A DNA stretch of 64,000 nucleotides from Paenibacillus montanisoli (GTDB lineage Bacteria > Bacillota > Bacilli > Paenibacillales > Paenibacillaceae): positions 62,001-126,000 of the forward strand of contig NZ_QLUW01000005.1 in NCBI RefSeq assembly GCF_003268025.1, written 5' to 3'. Position numbers and translations under genes: made by a program. Positions 35,703-44,876 of the stretch are shown one piece after another. Each line of letters opens with the position of its first letter. Position 1 is the first letter of the stretch. The notes beneath the pieces are model-generated. The model worked only from the letters and a program-made list of their open reading frames with translations, was not told the origin of the DNA and made no database searches.

Positions 35703-36875
35703 CTAGTCTAGCAGGCCTGCCGCTTTCTCTAGCTTCGTCCCGGTATAATAGTGTGCGAGAATCTGGTCCGCCGTTTGGCCCTTCATCGCCATGCCGTTAG
35801 CGCCCCATTGGCTCATGCCTACGCCATGGCCGTAGCCGAACGTCGTTATGCGGATCTCGTCATCTAAGATCGTCCAGTGGAATTGCGAAGAGGCAAGACC
35901 CAGTTTCTCCCGGATTTCTCTGCCGCTGAACTTGTCCCTTCCGATCAAAACCGTCTTGATGCGCTTGCCTTCCGTCGTATCCAGGATGCGCATTTGGCTG
36001 ACCGCGCTCTTCTTCACGCCAAGCTTGGCGCTGAATGCCTTGAGCGACATGGTGACCGTTTCCTTATATTTCGGAGAGATTGTCTTGTCCCAGGGGCTCG
36101 CTACGCTGCGCAAATAGGGAAGGTCCATATCCCAATAATCCGAAGCGTTCTCCGTATAGCCATTGCTTGTAGAGAAGAAAGACGCCTGGATCGGCTCCCC
36201 GTCATATGTGACAATCTGTCCTTTCGTCTGCTCCACGGCTTCGTTCAGCTTCGCCAAATTCGCTTCCTTATCCGTTCCGCTCCAGCGCGACAGCAGCTGG
36301 CTAAGCGAGACATACACCTGGTTCATGACGGTATCGTTCACATCGGCCTGCTTCGCCTCGTCGCCCAGCCCGCTGCGGTCTTGCTGCAGCAGCCGCTTAT
36401 AAATATAGGTGCGTGCGGCAATCGCCTGCGCCTTCAGCGCCTCAAGCTCGAAATCGATCGGCATTTCGCCGGCCAGCACGCCGCGCACATACAGCTCAAT
36501 CGGCATTTTCTCGATCCGTTTCTCCTCGGTGAGGTATACATTGACCCACATGCGGTCATACGCGCTTAGCGCCTTAGCAGACTTCGCTTCCTCCTGCCCG
36601 GCCGCGGCTTGTCCGGAAGCAGGCTTGTCCTGCACCGGCTTCTTCTGCGCGATAGCCGGCTCTGCGCTCTCCTGCACGCCCTCTTCCCCGGCTGTCGCCG
36701 TCATTGCCGCTTCCTGCGTCTGGCCCGATTCCTTCCCTTCGCCACGCTCGTTAAGGTAGACGACTCCTCGAACCAGCATGACCAGCAGCAGCCCCCACAT
36801 AAAATAGAACAACCATCCGCTCGCCGAGGGCCGCCCTCGCCTCGAACTGCCTGTCCGCCATCTCACTCGATCCAT
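35703..36875 (-). CDS. spoIID: Stage II sporulation protein D (lytic transglycosylase)
   Basis: 390 aa. An N-terminal membrane anchor (about 22-42) is followed by a low-complexity Ala/Gln/Lys linker (about 45-95) and the SpoIID domain (about 105-385). Motifs visible are RGVLAGEMPIDFELEALKAQ with the catalytic Glu, ARTYIYKRL, and the C-terminal GYGHGVGMSQWGANGMAMKG. SpoIID cleaves septal peptidoglycan during engulfment with SpoIIP and SpoIIM. The linker is longer than in B. subtilis. The ATG at 36875 has GGAAGGAG upstream. No clear sigma-E promoter was found. Confidence 0.95.
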   Translation of the reverse strand: MDRVRWRTGSSRRGRPSASGWLFYFMWGLLLVMLVRGVVYLNERGEGKESGQTQEAAMTATAGEEGVQESAEPAIAQKKPVQDKPASGQAAAGQEEAKSAKALSAYDRMWVNVYLTEEKRIEKMPIELYVRGVLAGEMPIDFELEALKAQAIAARTYIYKRLLQQDRSGLGDEAKQADVNDTVMNQVYVSLSQLLSRWSGTDKEANLAKLNEAVEQTKGQIVTYDGEPIQASFFSTSNGYTENASDYWDMDLPYLRSVASPWDKTISPKYKETVTMSLKAFSAKLGVKKSAVSQMRILDTTEGKRIKTVLIGRDKFSGREIREKLGLASSQFHWTILDDEIRITTFGYGHGVGMSQWGANGMAMKGQTADQILAHYYTGTKLEKAAGLLD

Positions 36876-36985
36876 CCGCCGCTCCTTCCTCTTACGCCAT
36901 TCTCCTATCTCTTAATTCTTGCTTGCTACAGTCTATGAACCTGACAAGTAGGATAGTACCGAAAGGAAGAATGGACGGAAAAAAG

Positions 36986-37023
36986 CAAAAAAGCCTTGCT
37001 CTCCTCAGAGGGAACAAGGCTTT
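36986..37023 (-). terminator. Rho-independent terminator after murAA
   Basis: AAGCCTTG...CAAGGCTT (36991-36998 with 37015-37022) is extended by a paired TCTCCTCAGAGGGA loop region, followed by T residues on the minus strand. Confidence 0.82.
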
Positions 37024-37045
37024 ATCAACAGTTATGTGTAAGGTG

Positions 37046-38458
37046 TTACGCCCAGGTCGGCTGAACCTTCAGACGAGGCGTTTCTTTCTCGCGCTTCGCC
37101 GGCTCGGCCGATGCCATTGCCGCAACGGCAACGGGCTCCGCTTCTTCCAGTGCAGCTGCAACGCCTTCGAGCACTTTCGCATAGACCGGCTCTGCCGGTG
37201 CCGGATCGACGCGGCGAATGTCGGCGCCTAGCGCCGCAAGCTTGCCGGTGATGTCGACATAACCGCGGTCCACATGGTGAAGGCCCGTCACTTCGGTTTC
37301 ACCGTCCGCGCACAGCCCCGCGCAGATTAGCGCAGCGCCCGCGCGAAGATCGGTTGCGGTTACTTTCGCTCCCGTCAACGCCGTGCTGCCGCTGACGATG
37401 GCCATGCGGCCGTCGATCTTAATATGCGCGCTCATTTTCTGAAATTCCTCGACATGCATGAAACGGTTCTCAAAAATCGTTTCCGTCACGATGCTGGTGC
37501 CTTCGGCAACCATGAGAAGCGCCATCATTTGCGACTGCATATCCGTCGGGAATCCAGGGTATGGTAAAGTCTTGACGTCAACGGACTTCAATTTCTTCGG
37601 TGCCACGACGCGCAAGCCGTTCTCTGTTTCGGTGATCACTACGCCCATTTCTTCAAGCTTGGAGATGACCGGCGCCAAATGCTCGCCGATTGCGCCTTCG
37701 ATATGAACGTCGCCGGCAGTCATCGCAGCCGCGATCATGAACGTGCCCGCTTCAACGCGGTCGGGAATGACCGAGTGCTTAGCGCCCTTCAGCTCTTCAA
37801 CGCCTTCAATGCGGATAATGCCCGTTCCGGCGCCGCGAACCTTCGCCCCCATCGCGTTCAGGTAGTTGGCGAGGTCGACGATCTCCGGCTCCTTCGCCGC
37901 ATTCTCGATCGTCGTCGTGCCTTCGGCGAGCACGGCCGCCATCATGATGTTCTCAGTTGCGCCTACGCTGGCAACGTCGAGGTAAATCTTAGCCCCCTTC
38001 AGCTTGCCTTCTTTGCGCGCTTCAATGAAGCCTTGGCCAAGGACGATCTCGACGCCCATCGCCTCGAAGCCCTTCAAATGCTGATCAATCGCACGCGTGC
38101 CGATCGCACAGCCGCCAGGGAGGGAAATTCTCGCACGGCCGAGCCTTGCTAAAAGCGGTCCCATTACGAGGAAGGATGCGCGCATCTTGCGCACCCATTC
38201 ATAAGGCGCTTCGAATGAGGTTAATTGCTCAGCGTTAATCCGCATCGTTTCATTGTCATATGTCAGCTTTCCGCCTAATGCGGCAAGCACTTGTTGTATG
38301 GTCATTACATCGTCTAGATTAGGCACGTCATGAATGACGCTCTCGCCTTCCTTAGCAAGTAACGTGGCAGCGAGAATCGGCAATACGGCATTCTTTGCTC
38401 CGCTTACACGAACATTTCCGGATAGTCGCTGGCCGCCGCGGACGATTATTTTGCTCAT
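37046..38458 (-). CDS. murAA: UDP-N-acetylglucosamine 1-carboxyvinyltransferase
   Basis: 470 aa, first committed step of peptidoglycan synthesis (enolpyruvyl transfer from PEP to UDP-GlcNAc). The catalytic Cys117 sits in [20 protein letters not shown], and the N-terminal [19 protein letters not shown] is conserved. The enzyme ends normally near residue 425 ([10 protein letters not shown]). A tail of about 45 residues rich in Ala, Glu, Pro and Lys then follows that ordinary MurA lacks. The ATG at 38458 follows GGAGGG; a longer reading to 38506 is not supported. It has its own promoter and a 5' hairpin. Confidence 0.96.
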   Translation of the reverse strand: MSKIIVRGGQRLSGNVRVSGAKNAVLPILAATLLAKEGESVIHDVPNLDDVMTIQQVLAALGGKLTYDNETMRINAEQLTSFEAPYEWVRKMRASFLVMGPLLARLGRARISLPGGCAIGTRAIDQHLKGFEAMGVEIVLGQGFIEARKEGKLKGAKIYLDVASVGATENIMMAAVLAEGTTTIENAAKEPEIVDLANYLNAMGAKVRGAGTGIIRIEGVEELKGAKHSVIPDRVEAGTFMIAAAMTAGDVHIEGAIGEHLAPVISKLEEMGVVITETENGLRVVAPKKLKSVDVKTLPYPGFPTDMQSQMMALLMVAEGTSIVTETIFENRFMHVEEFQKMSAHIKIDGRMAIVSGSTALTGAKVTATDLRAGAALICAGLCADGETEVTGLHHVDRGYVDITGKLAALGADIRRVDPAPAEPVYAKVLEGVAAALEEAEPVAVAAMASAEPAKREKETPRLKVQPTWA

Positions 38459-38511
38459 CTCAAGTTTCCCTCCGCGTGCAGTAGATTCATTTACCTTTTT
38501 GCACAATTAAT

Positions 38512-38567
38512 GGTACGGACCCCCGTACCCAACCTACATCTTACCATCAGCTTACAACAATCGACAA
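38512..38567 (-). promoter_or_regulatory. murAA promoter with inverted repeat at the transcript start
   Basis: The minus strand reads TTGTCG (38562-38567), an 18-bp spacer, then TAAGAT (38538-38543). Just below is a perfect inverted repeat GGTACGG/CCGTACC (38512-38518 with 38523-38529), which would fold at the 5' end of the mRNA or act as an operator. Confidence 0.6.
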
Positions 38568-38683
38568 GCGTTATTTTCTGCCTGTCGAAATTCGTTATGA
38601 AATGCCAAGTTCTATACTATTCGAAGCCGATTTCGGGTTTTGTACCGTCATGTATTACCCATTGTTGACATCTTTCCCCCTAG

Positions 38684-38929
38684 TTATTCGACAATTCCCC
38701 TGAGCAGCCCGGACCAGTTCCAGTAAGACAACACGAAGTCCGCAAAGCCATGTCCCAGCACGATCGCGAGCATAATTTGCAGCAGTCTTGCCTGCCCGCT
38801 CCGCGGCCTCTTCAGAATGGACGTTAACTTCAGCTCCTGCAAGGCAATCCATGCCAGCGCAATGCTGAACAGCTCGATTAGGATGGAAAGAAGCGCATGT
38901 ACGCCGGCATTCGCGGCAAATTGATCCAT
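38684..38929 (-). CDS. ywzB: DUF1146 membrane protein (YwzB family)
   Basis: 81 aa with two transmembrane segments (about 10-30 and 50-70). The conserved tail FADFVLSYWNWSGLLRGIVE resembles the DUF1146/YwzB pattern. Its function is unknown. In Bacillus ywzB lies between the ATP synthase operon and murAA, so its position upstream of murAA supports the call. The ATG at 38929 lies eight bases after GGGAG, and the gene starts 26 bp after the subtilisin gene. Confidence 0.85.
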   Translation of the reverse strand: MDQFAANAGVHALLSILIELFSIALAWIALQELKLTSILKRPRSGQARLLQIMLAIVLGHGFADFVLSYWNWSGLLRGIVE

Positions 38930-38955
38930 GTGATTGACTCCCTGCTACACAATTT

Positions 38956-41900
38956 CTACATCTGCACTGCCCGGAGCAGCAGCGCCGCGAACTCTGCCCG
39001 GCTTGCGGTTCGCTCCGGCTTAAAGCTGCCGTCCGGATAACCGCCAAGCAGCCCGCTCCGTTTCATGGCCTGAATCGCGGCAGACGACCAGCGCGCCGTT
39101 TCGACGTCGCTAAACGGCGACGCATTGGGGCGGCCGGCATTCAATCGGAGCACCCGCAGCAGGATGGACGCCATCTCCTCGCGGGTAATCGGCCGGCTTG
39201 GACCGAACGCTCCGCCCGGATAGCCGCCGATCCAACCGGTTCCCGATGCTTCACTGATCGCGGTATACGCCCAGTGGGTTGCCGGCACATCGCTAAAGCC
39301 CGCTCCTTTTATCGGCACAGGCTCAAACGCCCGGACGAGCATCGAGACAGCCTCGGCCCTTGTAATGCTCTTGTCCGGATGGAAGCGGTAGTTCCCGCTC
39401 CCTTTCACGATACCGGACTTGCTGAGCGAAGCGATCGCATCCTCGGCCCAATGGCCGTCGATATCGCGGAACCCTGCCACAATCGGCTCGGCACCGATGC
39501 GAAGCCCGTAATATTGTTTGTCAAAGCTGCTGTTCGCCGTCACTTTGACATAGTACAGACCCGCTTGTACACGCTGTTCTTTGGCCATGCGGGTTTGGTT
39601 CCGTGCCGATTGCAGGGTGAATAACGGCTTCTGCCGTTTGTCAAACACCTCCGCCTTCATCCGAATGCCACTCGGAATGCCGCTAACCTGTACCGACAGC
39701 ACGCTTTCGCTGTCCGTCCGCAGCTGGTACCAATCCGCATCGTTTGCCCCGATGACCCCCATATAGTTCGATCCGGGGGCAACACCGGTAGCTTCGTACG
39801 TCTTGTCGTTGGGCTCGTTAGGATCCGTATATTTCGAAATCAGCTTCAGGTTTAGCGTATACGCCGCAGCAGACGGGCCGGCTTGCGCCGACAGCCCGTT
39901 GTGAACGCGTATGTAATACAGACCCGGCGTTACCTGGATCTGTTCCGAAACCTCGCTTTCGGCTTCGCCGTTCTCATCGATTTCGTGCAGCGCTTCTCCC
40001 TGCCGCTGGTAAGCCAGCGCGGGATCGATCCGCGCGGAATCGGTGGAGAGCGTAAGCTTCAACGTGCCTCCCGTTTCAAAATGAATCGCATACCAGTCAC
40101 GATCGCCCGTTTGATGAAAATTGCCCGTCAGCTGCTGGGATTGCGGCTTTAGCGTAAACGCTTGGTACGGCTTGTCGTTGATTTCATAAGCATCGGGAGC
40201 GATCTCGAACGTTGAGGTCAACAAATAAGAGAGCCGCTGCTTTGTCGTCTTGTCAAAGAAGCGCAGCTCAAATTCGTTCCTCCCTTTCTTAACGTGCCAG
40301 TCGATGGTTTGGTTCCCAAGTTTCGTTTCTTTTGTTCCTCGAACGGTGCCGCCTGCGACATGCGTCATCTGAAGAATCGGCGTCGTCGTGCCCGGCGTCG
40401 TCAAGCTCTGCAGCTGAATGGATATGACGCCGTCATAAGGCGCATCCAAGGCATACCAGTCGCGGTCCGATCCGCCGGCAAGCTCTGCGCCGATCCGTTT
40501 GCCCAGCGGAAATTTCCGCGCTTCCTGCCTGGTATTGTTTGGCTCGTAGCCGTCTGCTTTCAGCAGTCCCGTGACCACACGGTCTACCTGTAGCAGCCCG
40601 TAGCCGCTTGCATCATCCACCCCCGGTTTTCCGATGTCCCGCGCCGTTTGGCGCAGCAGTTCGCGTACCTGATACGGCTTATATCCCGGATGAACCGCCC
40701 ACGCCAGCGCAGCTGCGGCGGCCACCTGCGGCGCAGCCATAGAGGTCCCTTCCTCGTGTTTATACCCGCCTCCCGGCGCAGTCGTATAGACATGCCATGG
40801 CGCCGCAAGGTCGATCTCCGAACCGGCATTGGAGCGCGGCTCCGGTTGTCCATCAGGGTCAGCCCCCGAGACCGCCAGCACCGTCGCATAGGCAGCCGGA
40901 TACTTCACTTCAGCCTTCGCGCCGAGCGCCAATCCGTCGTTGCCGCTTGCGGCTACGAGCAGCGCCCCCTTGGACTCGGCATATTGCACGATGTCCCGCA
41001 GGTAGGGCGAATAGCGGTAGAGGCCGACGGACAGCACGATGATCTTCGCCCCGTGGTCGACGGCGTAAAGAATCGCTTTGCCCAGCCGCTCCTCGTCCCC
41101 GAAGCCGTCTTGGTCGAGCGCTTTGATCGGCATCAGCTTGGCATGCCAAAGCACGCCCGCGATGCCCGCTTTGTTGTTCCCCTCGCCGGCCAGCACCCCC
41201 GCCACGGCCGTGCCGTGCCCGTTGTCGTCCTCGGGCGGCTTGCCCGGACTTACGAGATTGGTGCCCGCAACGAGATTATCCTTCAGATCGGGATGGCCCA
41301 GATCGACGCCCGTATCGATGAGCGCGATGGTCAGCGCCTTCTGGTCATGAGCCTTCGACCAGGCCGCCTTCGCCCCAATCTGATCCAGGTGATGCTGCTT
41401 CGGCAGCTCCGGATCGTTGGGCTGGACTTCCGCCGCAAGCAGACGGACCCTGCTGATCGGCTCGGCATAGGCGATCTCCGGCATCCGCTGCAGCCGGAGG
41501 AGCCACTCGGACGTGTCCGCCCCGGGGTCTTCGGGGCGGACCACGTCCACGGCCGCCGCCCCCGGCATGGCTAGGCGGCGGAGCACGCGCGTACCCGGCA
41601 GCGGCTTCGCCAGCTCGGGGTCGCGCCATTTGATGAGCCAGCCGCCGGTGGGCGCGGGCTCATCGTGGCCGCCCGCGGCGGCGGGGTTGGCCGCGGCCGC
41701 CGCGATCGGCGGGCCGCCGGCTGCCGCCGCAGGCGGCAAGGCCGCGGGAGCGGCCCCTGCAGCGGCGGCGGTGGCCGCTCCCGCAGGGGCGCTCCACAGC
41801 AGCAGCGCTGCGAGCGCCGCGTGCAGCGCGAGGCGCGCGAGGCGCGAGCGCCGCGAGCGCGGAGCGACGGGCGGCTGCGCGCAGCCGCCCGCGGGCGCCG

Positions 41901-42018
41901 CGCCGTCGCCTGCGCAGGCGCGTGAAGCCAAGCCGCACGCCGGTACTTCCGGCGTTGCATCGCTTGGCCTGTTATAGTCTATTCGGTTGATGGAATACCG
42001 CATAAAGTTCTTCATCAT
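38956..42018 (-). CDS. SLH-anchored subtilisin-like serine protease
   Basis: 1020 aa. The S8 catalytic triad is Asp235 (ALIDTGVDLGHPDL), His268 (NGHGTAVAGVLAG) and Ser426 (GTSMAAPQVAAAAALA), with oxyanion Asn in AASGND. After the protease come three PPC-like beta domains (about 490-830; the repeated 'ypEpNdt.qeA..l..g....G.l....D.DwY.l' pattern) and three SLH domains (about 835-1020; TRAE, TREE and SRAE). The hydrophobic signal is at residues about 59-82, behind a long basic N-region. Residues about 25-120 are extremely Ala/Pro/Gly-rich and the DNA is about 80 percent GC there. It is a wall-anchored protease; its substrate is unknown. The ATG at 42018 follows AAAGG. Confidence 0.9.
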   Translation of the reverse strand: MMKNFMRYSINRIDYNRPSDATPEVPACGLASRACAGDGAAPAGGCAQPPVAPRSRRSRLARLALHAALAALLLWSAPAGAATAAAAGAAPAALPPAAAAGGPPIAAAAANPAAAGGHDEPAPTGGWLIKWRDPELAKPLPGTRVLRRLAMPGAAAVDVVRPEDPGADTSEWLLRLQRMPEIAYAEPISRVRLLAAEVQPNDPELPKQHHLDQIGAKAAWSKAHDQKALTIALIDTGVDLGHPDLKDNLVAGTNLVSPGKPPEDDNGHGTAVAGVLAGEGNNKAGIAGVLWHAKLMPIKALDQDGFGDEERLGKAILYAVDHGAKIIVLSVGLYRYSPYLRDIVQYAESKGALLVAASGNDGLALGAKAEVKYPAAYATVLAVSGADPDGQPEPRSNAGSEIDLAAPWHVYTTAPGGGYKHEEGTSMAAPQVAAAAALAWAVHPGYKPYQVRELLRQTARDIGKPGVDDASGYGLLQVDRVVTGLLKADGYEPNNTRQEARKFPLGKRIGAELAGGSDRDWYALDAPYDGVISIQLQSLTTPGTTTPILQMTHVAGGTVRGTKETKLGNQTIDWHVKKGRNEFELRFFDKTTKQRLSYLLTSTFEIAPDAYEINDKPYQAFTLKPQSQQLTGNFHQTGDRDWYAIHFETGGTLKLTLSTDSARIDPALAYQRQGEALHEIDENGEAESEVSEQIQVTPGLYYIRVHNGLSAQAGPSAAAYTLNLKLISKYTDPNEPNDKTYEATGVAPGSNYMGVIGANDADWYQLRTDSESVLSVQVSGIPSGIRMKAEVFDKRQKPLFTLQSARNQTRMAKEQRVQAGLYYVKVTANSSFDKQYYGLRIGAEPIVAGFRDIDGHWAEDAIASLSKSGIVKGSGNYRFHPDKSITRAEAVSMLVRAFEPVPIKGAGFSDVPATHWAYTAISEASGTGWIGGYPGGAFGPSRPITREEMASILLRVLRLNAGRPNASPFSDVETARWSSAAIQAMKRSGLLGGYPDGSFKPERTASRAEFAALLLRAVQM

Positions 42019-42309
42019 AGTCTGCCTTTAACCCGCAAAATGTGATCTGAAACCTTTCGCTCCCCCAGTCCCGTTTTCCTATAAGAAATTGTTGCATAAT
42101 ATTAAGAAAATCGTTAGCCCCCTTAAAAGGCTATGTACTCCGATTTTATGCAGCTACAGGCATGGCTTAATCTAAAGATTGCATGAACTCACGAAGAAAG
42201 AACAAGCCCCTGAAACGGGCCATTTTTTTCCTTGTCTCATGCAGCCTTCCGCGCTTTTCAAGTATACTAGATTCATCTTTCGATTCCATAGATAAAGGAA
42301 GGCATCGCT
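42019..42309. other. Divergent promoter region with nested inverted repeats
   Basis: The gap between the protease and the stalk-domain gene holds GCATGA/TCATGC (42181-42186 with 42237-42242) enclosing ACAAG/CTTGT (42202-42206 with 42231-42235) and GCCC/GGGC (42206-42209 with 42217-42220), followed by a run of seven T on the plus strand. It could be a leader RNA structure or weak terminator before the plus-strand gene. No promoter is clear on either strand. Confidence 0.4.
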
Positions 42310-43314
42310 TTGCGCCAAAAAAGGATTGTTCTGCTTTCAGCGGCTCTGGCCATTTTGCAAGTTTCTCCTACAGCTGCATCGGATATGCTCGCACCCCAGA
42401 CCCGCTCCATTGTATTTCCGGCGCCCGGCCGTACGATACACGCTACTCTCACCGGAGACGATCGATTTGACATCGCGTGGCGCATGGAAAGCAAGGACCG
42501 AATCAGCAGCCTATTCGTTTCCGCCGACAATACGTTCTACTATATGGCCGCGGGGAAGAAGGCCGCCATCCTGCCATCCGGGGAGCCCGCTTTGCAGCAC
42601 TCTAGTGATTCGTCCTTCCTTGTTCCCATTCCGGCCGGTATCTCGGCGAATGAAAACGCGGTAATCTCGAGTAACACAAAGCATTACTGGACCTATAAGC
42701 CCCCTGAAGGGGAGAAGTTGCGCCTTGATACGCTCCAAGCGGATCTTGCGGGCAACTTATACATACAAGATCAGCATGATGGCTGGTACTCGCTGGCTGC
42801 GGACAGCGGCAAATTACGTTATTCGCTGCAGCTGAATCTTCAAGATGCCGATGAAGCGATCGGCCCGGACTTGACCTGCAAAGCCGCTCCCTCCGGCGAT
42901 GCGGTGTGCGCCTCGCCGCTGCTCGGCATCATTGGAATCCGCGATCAGTCGGCGGCGCCCCGCGTCTTCATTGACGGCTGGGAGCAGTTCTACGCGCAGA
43001 AGCCGTTTATTTCGCGAGGCACGACGCTCGTTCCGATGCGCGGCATCTTCGAGAAGCTCGGCGCCGCCGTCAGATGGAATGCCAAAGACCGTTCCATTCA
43101 AGCGAATAAATCCGGGTTAACGCTGAGGCTCGCAGTCGGCAGCATACACGCCACCGTTAATCAAAAACCGCTCATTCTAGCCGAAGCGCCTGTACTGTCG
43201 AACGGGGTAACCTTCGTACCGCTGCGGTTCATCAGCGAATCGCTCGGCGCGCTCGTCATTTGGGAGAAGCCGACGGCCGCGATCCAAATCGTTTCTTCCA
43301 AATCATCAGCTTAA
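42310..43314 (+). CDS. Exported protein with C-terminal stalk (copper amine oxidase N-like) domain
   Basis: 334 aa. Signal peptide QKRIVLLSAALAILQVSPTAAS. Residues about 25-205 form a beta-rich region without a recognised family that may be a partial beta-propeller (SLFVSADNTFYYMAAGKKAA, with similar strands such as NLYIQDQHDGWYSLA). Residues about 215-334 are the stalk domain, with FISRGTTLVPMRGIFEKLGA and GVTFVPLRFISESLGA. Such domains commonly bind wall polymer or act as adhesive modules; no catalysis is implied. The start is a TTG at 42310, after AAGGAAGG. It is followed 14 bp later by the DUF4832 gene. Confidence 0.75.
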   Translation: MRQKRIVLLSAALAILQVSPTAASDMLAPQTRSIVFPAPGRTIHATLTGDDRFDIAWRMESKDRISSLFVSADNTFYYMAAGKKAAILPSGEPALQHSSDSSFLVPIPAGISANENAVISSNTKHYWTYKPPEGEKLRLDTLQADLAGNLYIQDQHDGWYSLAADSGKLRYSLQLNLQDADEAIGPDLTCKAAPSGDAVCASPLLGIIGIRDQSAAPRVFIDGWEQFYAQKPFISRGTTLVPMRGIFEKLGAAVRWNAKDRSIQANKSGLTLRLAVGSIHATVNQKPLILAEAPVLSNGVTFVPLRFISESLGALVIWEKPTAAIQIVSSKSSA

Positions 43315-43328
43315 GCGGAGGCACTCAC

Positions 43329-44738
43329 ATGTTCAAACGTTCCATGATGCTAGCGGTTCTCACCGTCTGCATCCTATTCGTTTCCTTTTATGCCTGGAGG
43401 GAGCTCTTTGCTTCCTCCGAAGCTCCGCGCGTTTCATTTATACCGGCTGAAACACCCTCGCTGGTGCTGGATAACCCTTATACGGGATTTGTGGCCGATG
43501 CCAGATATGACGATGCGACGCAGCCGTTCCGGCTTGCGCATGCCAATATCAGCTGGGCTGAGCTTGAACCGGCCAAAGGCGTCTATGCCTTTGATGAGAT
43601 TGAGCGCGACTTTAATTTGGCGCTGTGGAAGCAGAAGAACGTCAAGCTTGTCATTCGTATTGTCATGGATTATCCGAGGAAGACGGCCCACAAGGACATC
43701 CCCCAGTGGCTGTACGAAGAGATCGGCAAGAAAGGCACCATTTACGATAACCGATACGGCAAAGGCTTTAGCCCGGACTATGCGAACCCTTTGCTCATTC
43801 AATATCACAGGCAGCTCATTAAGAAACTGGGCGAACGCTACAATGATGATCCAGCCATTGCTTTTGTCGAACTCGGCAGTCTAGGTCACTGGGGAGAATG
43901 GCACACCTATGACGGCAATGATACGGAAAAGCCGATTCCTTTTCCAAAACGGGCGATCGCGGACAAGTATGTCCAACCTTACATCGACTACTTTACGGAC
44001 AAACCCCTTATGATGCGCAGACCGCATGCGATCGCGAAGAAAAACGGGATGGGCTTGTTCAATGATGCGTTCGGCGACCGGGAAGCTACGATCGACGAAT
44101 TCCTGAACTGGTATACGAATGGCTATACCAATTGGCTGACGAAAGAAGAAGAGCCTGCGATGCCCGACTTCTGGAAGAATGCGCCTAGCGGAGGCGAATT
44201 CTCCAGTGACAGCAGCCTGCTGGCAGACGATACGATCGAGGAAGCGATTCTCGAAGCTAAACTGACTCATGTTTCCTGGATGGGACCCTACGCACCGTTG
44301 AAAGAACCGCTCGGCGGTCCGATGCAGCCCAACATCGACCGTTTCCTCAATACGATCGGCTACCGATTCGTGATCACAGAGGAATCCCATGAGGAAGAAA
44401 TTCAGGCGGGCCAGCCGCTCCATGTTCAACTTTCCATTCTTAACCGCGGCGTAGCGCCATTCTATTTCGAGTGGCCGCTGGAGCTAAGTTTGACGGACGA
44501 AACGGGAGCTATCCGCACGTCGATGATAACGGGCACGGATATTCGCTCCTGGCTGCCAGGCCATTCCGTTATATCCGCAGAGCTGCCTGTTCCTGCCGGT
44601 CTGCCGGATGGAATCTATCAAGTGACGGCAGCCATTCTGGACCCGGAAACAGGACAGCCGGGCATTCAGCTCGCCATTAGCGGCAAAAGGGAAGACGGCA
44701 GATATCTTTTAGGCGCAGTGAGCATTACATCCCCTTAA
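43329..44738 (+). CDS. DUF4832-type exported glycoside-hydrolase-like protein
   Basis: 469 aa. An N-terminal hydrophobic segment (residues 6-22) is a signal or anchor. A TIM-barrel-like region (about 40-330, with LGSLGHWGEWHTYDGND holding likely acidic active residues) is followed by a C-terminal beta domain (about 365-469, HVQLSILNRGVAPFYFEWPL). This combination is seen in DUF4832 proteins near polysaccharide loci; hydrolase activity is inferred from fold, not shown. The ATG at 43329 follows GGAGG. It is likely co-transcribed with the stalk-domain gene. Confidence 0.8.
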   Translation: MFKRSMMLAVLTVCILFVSFYAWRELFASSEAPRVSFIPAETPSLVLDNPYTGFVADARYDDATQPFRLAHANISWAELEPAKGVYAFDEIERDFNLALWKQKNVKLVIRIVMDYPRKTAHKDIPQWLYEEIGKKGTIYDNRYGKGFSPDYANPLLIQYHRQLIKKLGERYNDDPAIAFVELGSLGHWGEWHTYDGNDTEKPIPFPKRAIADKYVQPYIDYFTDKPLMMRRPHAIAKKNGMGLFNDAFGDREATIDEFLNWYTNGYTNWLTKEEEPAMPDFWKNAPSGGEFSSDSSLLADDTIEEAILEAKLTHVSWMGPYAPLKEPLGGPMQPNIDRFLNTIGYRFVITEESHEEEIQAGQPLHVQLSILNRGVAPFYFEWPLELSLTDETGAIRTSMITGTDIRSWLPGHSVISAELPVPAGLPDGIYQVTAAILDPETGQPGIQLAISGKREDGRYLLGAVSITSP

Positions 44739-44826
44739 TTCAAGGCTTTGTTAAACTTTGTTGTTGATTTTCTGATTAAGCTAGCGGGCAGGATAGTTGA
44801 ATAGGATATAGTGTATATGAAGCAAC

Positions 44827-44857
44827 AAAAAAGCCGGTGGAGTACACCCACCAGCTT
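44827..44857 (-). terminator. Rho-independent terminator after the 177-aa gene
   Basis: AAGCCGGTGG/CCACCAGCTT (44831-44840 with 44848-44857, one G-T pair) is followed on the minus strand by T residues, 20 bp past the stop. Confidence 0.82.
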
Positions 44858-44876
44858 TTCATTAACTTATTGTTTA

